Part shown: positions 37,952 through 46,858 of the stretch, in pieces
Layout of the letters: each line of letters begins with the position of its first letter
Numbering within the stretch: position 1 is the stretch's first letter
NCBI RefSeq assembly: GCF_011764425.1
Contig: NZ_BLPF01000002.1
Span: 310,001 to 374,000, forward strand
Direction of reading: 5' to 3'
DNA: 64,000 bases
Origin: Phytohabitans houttuyneae
GTDB lineage: Bacteria > Actinomycetota > Actinomycetes > Mycobacteriales > Micromonosporaceae
The notes under the pieces: generated by a model
Database searches by the model: none
Told to the model about the DNA's origin: nothing
Seen by the model: only the letters and a program-made list of their open reading frames with translations
Translations under genes and position numbers: made by a program

Positions 37952-38512
37952 TCACTTGTGGATGGTCTCCTGCTGCAGGACACCGAGGTAGCCGTGGGCG
38001 GCGATGTGCTTCGCGCGGTTGGTGTAGAAGTCGGGGTCTTCCGGCAGGACGGTGGCCAACCCGTCGACGTACCGGTTGAACATGCAGAACGCGGCCGCGA
38101 TCAGCACCGTGTCGTGGATCTCCACATCGGTGGCACCCGCGGACCGGGCGGCGGCCACCAGATCCTCGGTGACCTGCTTGCCGCCGCGTTGCACCGCGCC
38201 GCCGATGTCGAGCAGCGCGCGCATCTTGGCCGAAACCGGTGCGCCGTCGAGATTGTCATGCACCTGATCGACCAGGGCCATGCCCTCGGGGAGCTGCTCG
38301 GCCGCGTACGCCGCGTGGGCGGAGTAACAGTACCGGCATTCGTTGAGGCCGGACACATAGGCCGCGATGAGCTCGCGTTCGCCACGGGTCAACGTACCTG
38401 GCCCACACAGCAGTGCCTCGACAAGCCCGTTGAGCGGCAGTGCCGTCTCCGGCCTGAACCGGAACAGGCCGCGGATCCCGGGTTCGTTGGTGTTGAGCGT
38501 GATGTGTGGCAT
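37952..38512 (-). CDS. AhpD/carboxymuconolactone-decarboxylase-like peroxidase-related protein
   Basis: A 186-residue all-helical protein. The family's redox motif is 'NECRYCYSAHAAYA' (CxxC with following His), preceded by 'ERELIAAYVSGL'. The helices 'VLIAAAFCMFNRYVDGLATV' are typical of the peroxidase-related subgroup. Likely an alkylhydroperoxidase-type or detoxifying activity in the cytoplasm. ATG 38512 has a GAGGAG ribosome site. It lies 62 bases downstream of the membrane-protein gene on the same strand and may be co-transcribed with it. Confidence 0.92.
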   Translation of the reverse strand: MPHITLNTNEPGIRGLFRFRPETALPLNGLVEALLCGPGTLTRGERELIAAYVSGLNECRYCYSAHAAYAAEQLPEGMALVDQVHDNLDGAPVSAKMRALLDIGGAVQRGGKQVTEDLVAAARSAGATDVEIHDTVLIAAAFCMFNRYVDGLATVLPEDPDFYTNRAKHIAAHGYLGVLQQETIHK

Positions 38513-38574
38513 GCGCACTCCTCGCTGATCCGGTTGGTGGACGGGGTCTTTGGCTCTTGGGGCGACCGCACGGG

Positions 38575-39219
38575 TCACATCCCGATGATGCCCAACCCGC
38601 GGCGGGCGAGCCACTGGAAGAGCCAGCTGCCAAGGATCGCCGGTACGAGCGCGGCGGCGGCGATGATCAGGTCCCGCAAGGCGAGCACGTCGATGCCCAG
38701 CACGGTGGCGGCGGTGGCAACGAGCGCGAGGGTGACCAAGGACGCCACTCGCCCGATGACCGAGGCGTGGCGCTGATTCCGCGCCGCCAGCGCCTGCCGC
38801 GTAACCCGCCCGGCCCACGCCGCCCCGAGACCGGCACAGGCGGCGGCAAGGCCGATCAACACTGCCCACGGCCGTTGCCAGAAAAGGCAGAACAGCACGG
38901 ACGCGGCCAGCGCCCCGACCACGGTAGCGCCGCGCAGCAGTGCCTCGACGGAGGTGATGGCCGCGGCAAGCCCGCCGGTGCACTCCTTGACAGCCGCGAT
39001 GTGCTGCCGCCAGAGAGCGTCGTCATCGCGGGTGCGCTCCTCGTCGAAGAAGCAGAGCACGTCGCCGTCGGCCTGGATGACGGTCCGCAAGCCAGGTGTG
39101 CTGACCGTCGTACCGCCCAGATCGAGGAAGTGGGTCTTGAGCTGCACGCAGGCGGCACGTAGCTCCTGGAGCCGTTTCGGACGCCAGAGGGGCGAGGTAG
39201 GGAGCGACCGCCAGCGCAC
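38575..39219 (-). CDS. Four-helix membrane protein of unknown function
   Basis: About 214 residues, not recognised. The first ~105 residues are soluble ('LQELRAACVQLKTHFLDLGG', 'DALWRQHIAAVKECTGGLAA'). Two pairs of membrane helices follow ('GATVVGALAASVLFCLFW', 'PWAVLIGLAAACAGLGAAWA', 'VASLVTLALVATAATVLGI', 'LIIAAAALVPAILGSWLFQ'). The start is uncertain: GTG 39219, or TTG 39231 which would overlap the upstream stop as TTGA. It is the last member of a three-gene operon with the genes at 39228 and 40032. Confidence 0.68.
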   Translation of the reverse strand: MRWRSLPTSPLWRPKRLQELRAACVQLKTHFLDLGGTTVSTPGLRTVIQADGDVLCFFDEERTRDDDALWRQHIAAVKECTGGLAAAITSVEALLRGATVVGALAASVLFCLFWQRPWAVLIGLAAACAGLGAAWAGRVTRQALAARNQRHASVIGRVASLVTLALVATAATVLGIDVLALRDLIIAAAALVPAILGSWLFQWLARRGLGIIGM

Positions 39220-39227
39220 AGTGGCGG

Positions 39228-40018
39228 TCAACGTGCTAAAAAACTCCGGAAGGCACTGCTGGTCATTTGCGCGAGCGTCTGAAACATGAACTGCCAGTGG
39301 GCCAGAGCGATCTGCAGAGTGCCTTGGTGCAGATGCTGCACCTGATCCCTCGACGCGACCGCGTGGGCCATGTCGACGCGGGTCACGATGTCGCCGTCGA
39401 GTTGCGCCACGGTCTGCATGAGAATCTGTTCGATGCCCACCTCCCACACCTTGCGGACGGTAATCAACTCGTCCGCGGTGAGCGGGAGCGAAAACTCGGG
39501 CGACGCATCGCGCTCGACGCCGCCCTCGACCGCGCGGGCGACCGCGTCCCTCCTGAGGATGTTTTTGATCTGGTCGCAGTTGCGGAAGATCCGCCGCAGG
39601 ATGACCGCGTTGCCGTCGTCCAGCTGCGGCATGCTTTTGCGCAGATGCCGGTGGACGGCCTCCGCTTCGCGCGCGCGCTCACGCAGCTCGTCGAACGTCG
39701 CCACGCTGACGACCAGCGGAACCGGATCGGTGCGCAGCTCCACCGCCAGCATGCCCCGGCATTCGTCCTCCGGGAGGCGTTTGGCTCGTTGGCGTTGACG
39801 TTGGTGTGGACGAGCACCTCCGGCCTGCCTTGGCGCAACCAGTGGCCGTCGATCTCCGGCCCCACCCGGCACAGGAACGTGTTGTAGTGGGTGATGATGT
39901 CGAGCAGAGCCTGATGCGCGTCCGGCATCTTGCGGCCGGTCATGCCCGCCGTGGAGATGACGTTTACCTCGATATTGAGAAGGTCATCGAAGATCTGCCG
40001 TGCCGCCTTGGTCGCCAC
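39228..40018 (-). CDS. Unknown soluble protein, one apparent frameshift
   Basis: About 263 residues after repair; no family recognised. N-terminal 'ARQIFDDLLNIEVNVISTAG' and 'LLDIITHYNTFLCRVGPEID', then helical C-terminal segments ('TFDELRERAREAEAVHRHLR', 'VILRRIFRNCDQIKNILRRD', 'WQFMFQTLAQMTSSAFRSFL'). The reading changes frame near 39772-39774; one extra base gives 'NEPNASPEDECRGMLAVELR'. GTG 40018 is chosen because GGAG lies six bases before it; TTG 40030 is an alternative. It begins 13 bases after the preceding stop and sits between a small soluble protein and a membrane protein. Confidence 0.62.
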
Positions 40019-40031
40019 CGTGATCTCCAAG

Positions 40032-40412
40032 TCACATCTGAGAGATCTTCTGACCGACCTCGATGAGGGCGCGGATGTGCTCAGGAATCACCTTGATGCT
40101 CTTTTCGACCTGTGCGGAATGGAATGCGCGCAACGACTCGTCACCGAGCAGATCGGGCGAAATCATGTTGGTCACGTCTCCGTCGATCAGATCGAAGATG
40201 GTCACCAGCGCCTTCGCGTTTTTCCCCGTCGTCTGCACGTCGGTCTTGATGGTGGCGCCGTCCTCCGAGCGGCGAAGGGCGATTTCGACGTCGCCGACCG
40301 CGGTCACGACGCGTATCTCGGTCAGCTCTTTGAAGATGCGCGCAAGGGTTTCCCGGATCCCGTCACCCTCGGGCTTGATGTCATCTTTCGAGGAGACTGG
40401 CTCGCCTGTCAT
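40032..40412 (-). CDS. Small unknown soluble protein, first gene of a three-gene operon
   Basis: A 126-residue acidic protein of unknown function. It has a helix 'GIRETLARIFKELTEIRVV', a beta hairpin-like stretch ('GDVEIALRRSEDGATIKTDV') and a C-terminal helical part ('EKSIKVIPEHIRALIEVGQK'). The ATG at 40412 has GAGGAG about eight bases upstream. The 2-layer pattern of small soluble, larger soluble and membrane protein recalls other regulated effector operons, but no homology is claimed. Confidence 0.7.
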   Translation of the reverse strand: MTGEPVSSKDDIKPEGDGIRETLARIFKELTEIRVVTAVGDVEIALRRSEDGATIKTDVQTTGKNAKALVTIFDLIDGDVTNMISPDLLGDESLRAFHSAQVEKSIKVIPEHIRALIEVGQKISQM

Positions 40413-40722
40413 GAGGGGCTCCTCTCGAAGCGGCGGTCGGGTATGAGGATCCTCTTTGTCGCTCAAGATGGTCAAGGCGATGTTCTGACTGGTTGCCGAC
40501 TCACGCAAACAGCACTTCCCGGCGCCGGTGCGGCGCAGCGACAATGGCCATTTTATCGTGGAACGGGCCGGTAGGGGGCATGATCGGCAAAAGGTGTGTT
40601 GGTGCTCCATATAGGACTCCACATCGGACAGACGCGCGACCTCGCGGGCGGTCGATGTGGCATTCCGCCGGCCGCGAGCGCGCCGGGCACCACAATCCCG
40701 CGGCGGGAGATACGGTCTGGAG
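40413..40722. other. 310-base divergent intergenic region
   Basis: No gene is evident on either strand. It must hold the promoter of the unknown minus-strand operon and carries the leaderless -10 box of the response regulator at 40711-40716. The stretch is slightly less G+C-rich near 40430-40620 than the surrounding genes. Confidence 0.6.
40711..40716 (+). promoter_or_regulatory. Candidate leaderless -10 box (TACGGT)
   Basis: TACGGT is followed by CTGGAG and the GTG at 40723. The GGAG touching the start codon is too close to act as a ribosome site, which favours a leaderless transcript. Confidence 0.5.
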
Positions 40723-41375
40723 GTGATCCGGGTACTGCTCGCCGACGACGAGGTGATCGTCCGGGCCGGTGTGAAGGCGATCCTGGCCGCCACGCCGGAC
40801 ATCGAGGTGGTGGCCGAGGCCGGTGACGGGCACGAGGCGCTGGAGTTGGCCCGCGTGCACCGTCCCGACGTCGCCCTGCTCGACGTCCGGATGCCGGTGC
40901 TGGACGGGCTGGCCGCGGCCGCCGAGTTTCGCCGGGCGGCGCCGGACGTCGCGGTCGTGATGCTCACGACGTTCGCCGAGGACGAGTACATCGCGGCGGC
41001 GTTGGACAGCGGCGCGAGCGGCTTCCTGTTGAAGTCCGGCGACCCGTACGAGCTGATGGCGGCCGTGCGCGCGGTGCACGGGGCGCCGCGTTCCTGTCGC
41101 CGGAAGCCGCCCGCCGGGTGATCAGCCTGTTGAACGGCGGTGTGATGACCCGCCAAGCCGCCGCCCGGGAGCGGATCGCAGCCCTGACGGCGCGAGAGCG
41201 GGAGGTGCTCGCGCTGGTGGGCACCGGACTGTCCAATGCGGAGATTGGCGAGCGGCTGTTTCTTGTCGAAGGCACGGTCAAGGTCTACGTCAGCACCATG
41301 CTGAGCCGGCTCGGGCTCAAAAACCGCGTGCAGGCGGCGGTGCTCGCCTACCAGGCGGGACTCGTCGAGGAGTAG
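40723..41375 (+). CDS. LuxR/NarL-type response regulator, one apparent frameshift
   Basis: About 217 residues after repair. Receiver: 'VLLADDEVIVRAGVKAILAA', 'VALLDVRMPVLDG', 'VVMLTTFAED' and 'GFLLKSGDPYE'. LuxR domain: '[21 protein letters not shown]' and 'GTVKVYVSTMLSRLGL'. The frame breaks at the G run 41080-41083; one added G gives 'AVHGGAAFLSPEAARRVISL', the usual inter-domain sequence. Its likely kinase is encoded at 43984, on the far side of the convergent FtsX-type permease gene, so the three form one sensing unit (inference). Confidence 0.87.
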
Positions 41376-41378
41376 CGC

Positions 41379-43874
41379 CTACTCGGCGTTGATGGCGGCC
41401 AACATGTCGGTGCGTGCGGCGCGCCGGGCGGGCCAGAGCGCGGCGAGCACCCCGACGAGCCCGGCCGTGGCGAGGAAGAGGGCCAGCCGGCCCCAGGGCA
41501 GCACCAGGGTCCAGGTGTCGATGCCGATGGAGGCGACCAGCTCACCGATGCCCCAGCCGAGAAAGGTGCCGAGCCCCACGCCGAGCACCCCGCCGAACAG
41601 GGCGATCACCAGCGACTCCAGCCGCACCATCCGCTTGACCCGGCGGCGGTCGAGGCCGACGGCGCGGAGCAGGGCGATCTCCTTCGCCCGCTCGTGCACC
41701 GACATGGCGAGCGTGTTGACCACGCCGAGGACCGCGACGACGACGGCGAGCGCGAGCATCCCGTAAAGCAGGTTCAGCACGAGTCCGACCGATCCCGTGA
41801 TGCCGTCGGCGACCTCCTGCCGGTCCTGCACCCGGATCGCGGGGCTGTTGCCCAGCGCGGCCCGCAGCGCGACTTCGGTCGCCTCGCTCGCGCCGCCCCG
41901 CGTCGCCACCAGGATCTCCGGCGCGGTCGGGCGGTCGAGGTGAGGGTCCATCACGGACAGGTCGGTCTTGAAACCGTCGTCGAACGCGCTGGTGTAGAAG
42001 CCGCTGAGCGTGAGCTCGCCACCGGCGCCGTCGGGCCAGGTGACGTCGACGGTGTCACCGAGCCGCCAGCCGCGGGCGTCGGCGGTCTCCTGGTCGACGA
42101 TGACCGTCTGGCCCGGCGCGAAGCCACCCTGCGTGAAGTCGATGTCGAGCAGCTTGTCGAGCTGTGCGGTACGGAAGCCGACCACGATCTGCTCGCCGCC
42201 GGCGACCCGGGCCGGGATCTCGCGCCGTGGGGACACGGCGACGACACCGTCCAGATCGGACAGTGTCTTCTCGGTCTGTGCCGCGAGCGGGCCGGCGTTG
42301 GCCATCGAGACGTAGTAGTCGGCGCGGACGAAGCCCTCGCCGGCCAGCTTGTCGATTGCCTTGTCGGCGCTGGCGGCTGTCACGGTCAGCGCGGTGATCA
42401 GAGTGAGCCCGATGGTCAGCGCGGATGCGGTGGCGGCGGTGCGGCGCGGGTTGCGCACGGCGTTTTGCCCGGCCAGCAGGCCCACGACGCCGAACCGGCG
42501 CAGCACCGGCCGGGCCGCCGCGATCAGCACCCGGGACAGCAGCGGGGTCAGCACGATGACGCCGATCGCCAGCAGGAAACCGCCAAGGGCCAGCAGCCCT
42601 TCGCTGTCGACGGCGGTCGCGGCGACCACGAGCGCGGCGCCGGCGGCGGCGAGGAAGCCGCCGGCGATGTTGCGCACCACCAGGGACCGGGCGGTGGCCG
42701 GCGCGTGCACCGCGCTCATCGCGGCCACCGGCGGGACTGTCGCGGCGCGGCGGGCCGGCAGCCAGGCGGCGCAGAGCGTGACGCCGACCCCCAGGGCCAT
42801 CACGATCAGCACCGTGGCGGGGCTGACGACGATCGCACCCTCCGGCACCGTGTCGCCGGTGGCGGCCAGCAGCGCGGGCACACCGGCACCGACGAGAACG
42901 CCGGTCGCGAGCCCGGCCGCCGTCGCGACAAACCCGACCACCGCGGCCTCGGCCAGCACCGAGCGGGTCACCTGACCGCGGCTCGCGCCGACCGCGCGCA
43001 GCAGCGCCAGCTGCCTGGTGCGCGAGGCGACAAGCATCGTGAACGTGTTGACGATGAGGAATCCGCCGACGAACAGCGCGATGCCGGCACAGGCGAGCAG
43101 CACGGGGGCCAGCGTCTTGACACTCTGCGCGTTGCCGTCGGCCTGCTCGGTGGCGAGCTGCGCGGCGGTCACCGCCTCGATGCCGGGCGGAGCGATGGTC
43201 TGAGCCTGCCGGCGCAGCTCCTCGGCGGACACGCCAGGCCTTGCGGTCAGCTCGATCTGGTTGTAGCGGGCCGGCTCGGCGAACAGCGCTTGCGCCGTCG
43301 CGGTGTCGAAAAGGGTGAGCGTGCCGCCCGCCGCCACGTTGCCGTCGTCGGTGCGGAAGATGCCGGTGACCCGCTGATCGAGCACGGGCCCGCTGACCGA
43401 GAGCCGGACCGTGTCACCCACCGCATACCCGGTGCGCTCGGCGGTCCGCGCGTCGATGGCGATCTCGCCCGCGGCCTGGGGCGCTCGACCCTCGGCAAAC
43501 GGGTGCCGGCCGTCCGAGTTGGTGCCGCGCGTGGCCCAGCCGTCGCCGACCATCTCGCCGTCCTTGCCCGCCAGCGCGGCGAAGCCGGCGACGAGCCCGG
43601 ACGCGGACGCGACGCCGGGCAGGGCCCGGGCCTGCGTAAGCAGCCGCTCGTCGATCAGCCGGGCGGTGTCGTGGCCGGCCTGGCTCCGGGCCGCCCGCAG
43701 CTGCACGTCGACGCCGGTGAAGCTCTGCTCAGCACTCCCGCGGTAGGCCGCCGAGATCGTGTCGGTGAAGACCAGGGTGCCGGAGACGAACGCCGTGCCG
43801 AGGAGGACCGCGAGCATCGTCATCGCGAGCCTGGCCTTGTGGGCGCGAACCTCGCGCAGGACGGCTTTCCACAC
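41379..43874 (-). CDS. FtsX/MacB-type ABC transporter permease
   Basis: An 831-residue permease with two FtsX repeats. The N-terminal helix 'LAMTMLAVLLGTAFVSGTL' leads into a large extracytoplasmic domain, then a helix block with 'ASRTRQLALLRAVGASRGQV'. The second half has 'NPRRTAATASALTIGLTLI', another outer domain and 'HERAKEIALLRAVGLDRRRV' before the final helices. It needs an ATPase, but none is adjacent; the ATPase at the window's left end is 40 kb away. GTG 43874 starts the gene; TAGAGT eight bases upstream could be a leaderless -10. It is flanked by a kinase (divergent) and regulator (convergent), the usual setting for peptide-resistance exporters. Confidence 0.92.
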   Translation of the reverse strand: MWKAVLREVRAHKARLAMTMLAVLLGTAFVSGTLVFTDTISAAYRGSAEQSFTGVDVQLRAARSQAGHDTARLIDERLLTQARALPGVASASGLVAGFAALAGKDGEMVGDGWATRGTNSDGRHPFAEGRAPQAAGEIAIDARTAERTGYAVGDTVRLSVSGPVLDQRVTGIFRTDDGNVAAGGTLTLFDTATAQALFAEPARYNQIELTARPGVSAEELRRQAQTIAPPGIEAVTAAQLATEQADGNAQSVKTLAPVLLACAGIALFVGGFLIVNTFTMLVASRTRQLALLRAVGASRGQVTRSVLAEAAVVGFVATAAGLATGVLVGAGVPALLAATGDTVPEGAIVVSPATVLIVMALGVGVTLCAAWLPARRAATVPPVAAMSAVHAPATARSLVVRNIAGGFLAAAGAALVVAATAVDSEGLLALGGFLLAIGVIVLTPLLSRVLIAAARPVLRRFGVVGLLAGQNAVRNPRRTAATASALTIGLTLITALTVTAASADKAIDKLAGEGFVRADYYVSMANAGPLAAQTEKTLSDLDGVVAVSPRREIPARVAGGEQIVVGFRTAQLDKLLDIDFTQGGFAPGQTVIVDQETADARGWRLGDTVDVTWPDGAGGELTLSGFYTSAFDDGFKTDLSVMDPHLDRPTAPEILVATRGGASEATEVALRAALGNSPAIRVQDRQEVADGITGSVGLVLNLLYGMLALAVVVAVLGVVNTLAMSVHERAKEIALLRAVGLDRRRVKRMVRLESLVIALFGGVLGVGLGTFLGWGIGELVASIGIDTWTLVLPWGRLALFLATAGLVGVLAALWPARRAARTDMLAAINAE

Positions 43875-43971
43875 GAGGGAGAACTCTAGGAACGGAGCCG
43901 GGTGAGCACTGCACCCGATCGTTAGCAGCCCCTATTAACGTTCGTCAGGTGTCCCGGCCGCCCCCGGCCCG

Positions 43972-43977
43972 TAGCGT
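43972..43977 (+). promoter_or_regulatory. Candidate leaderless -10 box (TAGCGT)
   Basis: TAGCGT is followed by six bases and the GTG at 43984. There is no ribosome site. The same box occurs at 47581. Confidence 0.5.
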
Positions 43978-43983
43978 GGTGCC

Positions 43984-45531
43984 GTGCGACGGCTCAACCA
44001 GCTCGTGACCAGCAGATGGGCGGCTGACCTGCTGCTGTGGCTGGTGATCACCGCCCCGCTGCTCGTCCCCGACAGCGGAGCACCCCGGTGGTTGCTGGTT
44101 GCGGCGGTGCCGCTGCTGGGGGTCACCGTGATCATCTCCCGCCGCGCGCCGCTCGTGGCGGCCGCGGTGCCGATGACGCTCGGGCTGATGGCGTCGATCG
44201 AGCTCGACAGCGCCAGCTTCCTGCTCGCCCAGGTTCTGCTGGCGTACCTTCTGGGCCGGCGCTCGGCACGGCGGCGCGCGCCCCTGCTGCTCTTCGCGGC
44301 GGTGTGCGCGATCACGCTGCTGCTCGTGCCGGTCATGCCGACCGCCGCGCTGTCGGACTGGCTCGAGCTGCTCGCAAACGGCCTGCTCACGTTCGTGCTG
44401 CCCTGGCTGGCCGGGCGATACACCCGCCAGCACGCCGAGCTCGTCCGCACCGGCTGGGAGCTGGCCGATCGGCTCGAGCGGGAGCAGCACCTGGTCGGCG
44501 ACCGGGTGCGGCTGCTCGAGCGTTCGCGGATCGCCACCGACATGCACGACTCGCTCGGCCACGAGCTGAGCATGATCGCGTTACGGGCCGCCGCCCTCCA
44601 GGTGGCGCCCGACGTCGGACCGCAGGGGCGCCAGGCCGCGGGGGAGCTGCGGGTCGCGGCCGCGGCGGCCACCCGAAGGCTGCGCGACGTCGTGGGCGTG
44701 CTGCGTGAAGAAGGCGAGAGCGCGCCGCTTGAGCCGGCCGACGACACGGTGCCGTCGCTGGTCAGCCGGGCCGCGGCCGCCGGGCTGCCGGTGGCGTTCA
44801 CCGACGAGCTGTCCCCGCCGGGCTCGACGCCGCTGACGCCGATGGCGGATCGGGCGGTGTACCGGGTCGTGCAGGAGGCGCTGACCAACGCGGCCAAGCA
44901 CGCCCCGGGCGCGAAGGTGACGGTGGCGCTGCGCCAGGAGGGCACCGACGCGGTGGTGGCCGTCGTCAACGAGGCGGCCCCGGCCGGTCCCGCCTCCGCC
45001 GGGTCGAATGGTCACGGGCTGGTGGGGCTGCACGAGCGGGTCAGGCTCGCCGGCGGCACGCTGCACACCGAGCCGCTCGGCGGCGGCTTCGCGGTCACCG
45101 CCCGGATACCCGTGACGACCGGCCCGGCCACGACGCCACCCCGGCACGCGGGCACCTCGCAGCGGGAGCTCGCCCTCGCCCGCCGCGAGGTCCGCCGCAC
45201 GGTCATCGACGCCATCTGGGTGCCGATGGCCGCGACGGCGGTCCTCCTGCTCGCGATCGTGTTCAATGTGGACAGCAAATCCCGGTCGGTGCTGAACGAG
45301 GACCTGTACCGGCAGCTGCGGATCGGAGACCCGCAGACCTCGGTGGAGCAACACCTCCCGGAATACCAGGTCAACGGCAAGGGCCGCCCGGACAGCACGC
45401 CGGCCGACCCGCCGGGCACCGACGAGTGCCGCTTCTACCGCACCCACCCCGAGGCGCCGACACCCGCGTACCGGCTCTGCTTCACCGCCGGCCACCTGAC
45501 CCACAAGGACACCGTGTACCTCGTCGACTGA
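43984..45531 (+). CDS. Sensor histidine kinase with extra C-terminal membrane segment and outer domain
   Basis: A 515-residue kinase. N-terminal helices (about 1-140) precede the His box 'RIATDMHDSLGHELSMIALR' and a HATPase domain with 'EALTNAAKHAPG' and 'SNGHGLVGLHERVRLAGG'. The core ends near residue 380. The protein then continues into a further membrane helix (407-430, 'IWVPMAATAVLLLAIVFNV') and an ~85-residue tail with two Cys ('RLGI'-like start 'QLRIGDPQTSVEQHLPEY'), which should lie outside the cell. This tail may be the true sensor. It diverges from the FtsX permease and probably pairs with the regulator at 40723. Confidence 0.9.
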   Translation: MRRLNQLVTSRWAADLLLWLVITAPLLVPDSGAPRWLLVAAVPLLGVTVIISRRAPLVAAAVPMTLGLMASIELDSASFLLAQVLLAYLLGRRSARRRAPLLLFAAVCAITLLLVPVMPTAALSDWLELLANGLLTFVLPWLAGRYTRQHAELVRTGWELADRLEREQHLVGDRVRLLERSRIATDMHDSLGHELSMIALRAAALQVAPDVGPQGRQAAGELRVAAAAATRRLRDVVGVLREEGESAPLEPADDTVPSLVSRAAAAGLPVAFTDELSPPGSTPLTPMADRAVYRVVQEALTNAAKHAPGAKVTVALRQEGTDAVVAVVNEAAPAGPASAGSNGHGLVGLHERVRLAGGTLHTEPLGGGFAVTARIPVTTGPATTPPRHAGTSQRELALARREVRRTVIDAIWVPMAATAVLLLAIVFNVDSKSRSVLNEDLYRQLRIGDPQTSVEQHLPEYQVNGKGRPDSTPADPPGTDECRFYRTHPEAPTPAYRLCFTAGHLTHKDTVYLVD

Positions 45532-45583
45532 CCCGGATCCAGGGATTTCGCGGCTGGCCGGTACATGTGTCATCGTCGCGGGC

Positions 45584-46858
45584 ATGAGCGTGGAAGCGGC
45601 GGCATGGCGTCGGCCCGGGCCGACGGCGAAGCAGCGTCGCAACGACGTGCTCGTCGGGGTGGCGGTGGCGGCGCTGGCACAGCTCAACCTGATGCTGGCG
45701 ACGAGCGCCGGCCTGCTGCCCCTGGGCGACCCGCCGAGCCGGCCGGAGCAGATCGCGTGGACGCTGGTGATCACGCTGCCGCTGGCGGTGCGCCGGCGGT
45801 GGCCGGCCGCGGTGGCGATCGTGATCTCGGTCGCTTTCATCGCGGCTCAGATCCGCCGCTCCCCGGAGCAGCAGGTCACCCAGGGTGCCCTCTCCGCCGC
45901 GATCTACACGCTCGGCGCTTGGAGCCGGGATCGGCTGCGCGCCCGGTGGGTACGGATCGCGATAATCGTCGCGATGTTCGCCTGGCTGGGGATCGCGGTC
46001 GGCCTCTCCGTGCCCGATGTGCCCGCCGACGCGTTCCCCGACGCCGCCGGTCCCCTTGAGCCGCTGCTCGCGGCCGTCGCCAGCGGGGTCCTGCTGAACG
46101 CGCTGTTCTTCGGGTTCGCCTACTTCTTCGGCGAGACCGCCTGGACCTCGGCCCGCCGCCGGCACCAGGTGGAGGTACAGGGGCAGGAGCTGCGCCGGTT
46201 GGCGGCGGAGGCCGGCGAGCGGGCGGTGATGGGGGAGCGGGTGCGCATCGCGCGCGAGCTGCACGACGTCGTCGCCCACCATGTGTCGGTGATGGGCGTG
46301 CAAGCCTCGGCCACGCGCCGGGTGATGGACCGCGACCCGGCCAAGGCGCGCACCGCGCTCGCCGCGGTCGAGCAGAGCGCCCGCACCGCCGTTGACGAGC
46401 TGCGCCGCATGCTCAACCTGCTGCGGTCGACCGGCGCCGACGAGCGGCCGGACGGATCCGGCGTCGACCGCCTCGACGACCTGGTCGGCAACGCCCGCGA
46501 CGCCGGGCTCACCGCGACGCTGGGCGTCTACGGCGACCCGGTACCGCTTCCCGACTCGCTGTCACAGGCGGCGTACCGGATCGTGCAGGAGGCGGTCACG
46601 AACACGCTCAAGCACGCGAACGCGTCCGCGATCGACGTGCGCGTCCGGTACCACGCGGCCGAGCTGGAGATCGACGTCACCGACGACGGCCGCGGCGCCC
46701 CGCCCGGCGCACCCGCCGGGCTCGGCCTCGGCCTGATCGGTATGCGGGAGCGGGTCGCCGCACACGACGGCACGCTGGAGACCCACTCCCGCTCCAGCGG
46801 CGGCTACCGGGTGCGGGTCCGCTTTCCGCTCGCCGAGTCCCAGGCGGTGGCGGTGTGA
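45584..46858 (+). CDS. Sensor histidine kinase (NarL/DesK type)
   Basis: A 424-residue kinase. About four to five N-terminal helices, then 'RVRIARELHDVVAHHVSVMG' (phospho-His in ELHD) and HATPase motifs 'EAVTNTLKHANA', 'VTDDGRGAPPG' and 'GLGLIGMRERV'. The stop overlaps the regulator start as GTGA. It precedes an ABC-2 exporter, suggesting control of that exporter. Confidence 0.94.
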   Translation: MSVEAAAWRRPGPTAKQRRNDVLVGVAVAALAQLNLMLATSAGLLPLGDPPSRPEQIAWTLVITLPLAVRRRWPAAVAIVISVAFIAAQIRRSPEQQVTQGALSAAIYTLGAWSRDRLRARWVRIAIIVAMFAWLGIAVGLSVPDVPADAFPDAAGPLEPLLAAVASGVLLNALFFGFAYFFGETAWTSARRRHQVEVQGQELRRLAAEAGERAVMGERVRIARELHDVVAHHVSVMGVQASATRRVMDRDPAKARTALAAVEQSARTAVDELRRMLNLLRSTGADERPDGSGVDRLDDLVGNARDAGLTATLGVYGDPVPLPDSLSQAAYRIVQEAVTNTLKHANASAIDVRVRYHAAELEIDVTDDGRGAPPGAPAGLGLGLIGMRERVAAHDGTLETHSRSSGGYRVRVRFPLAESQAVAV

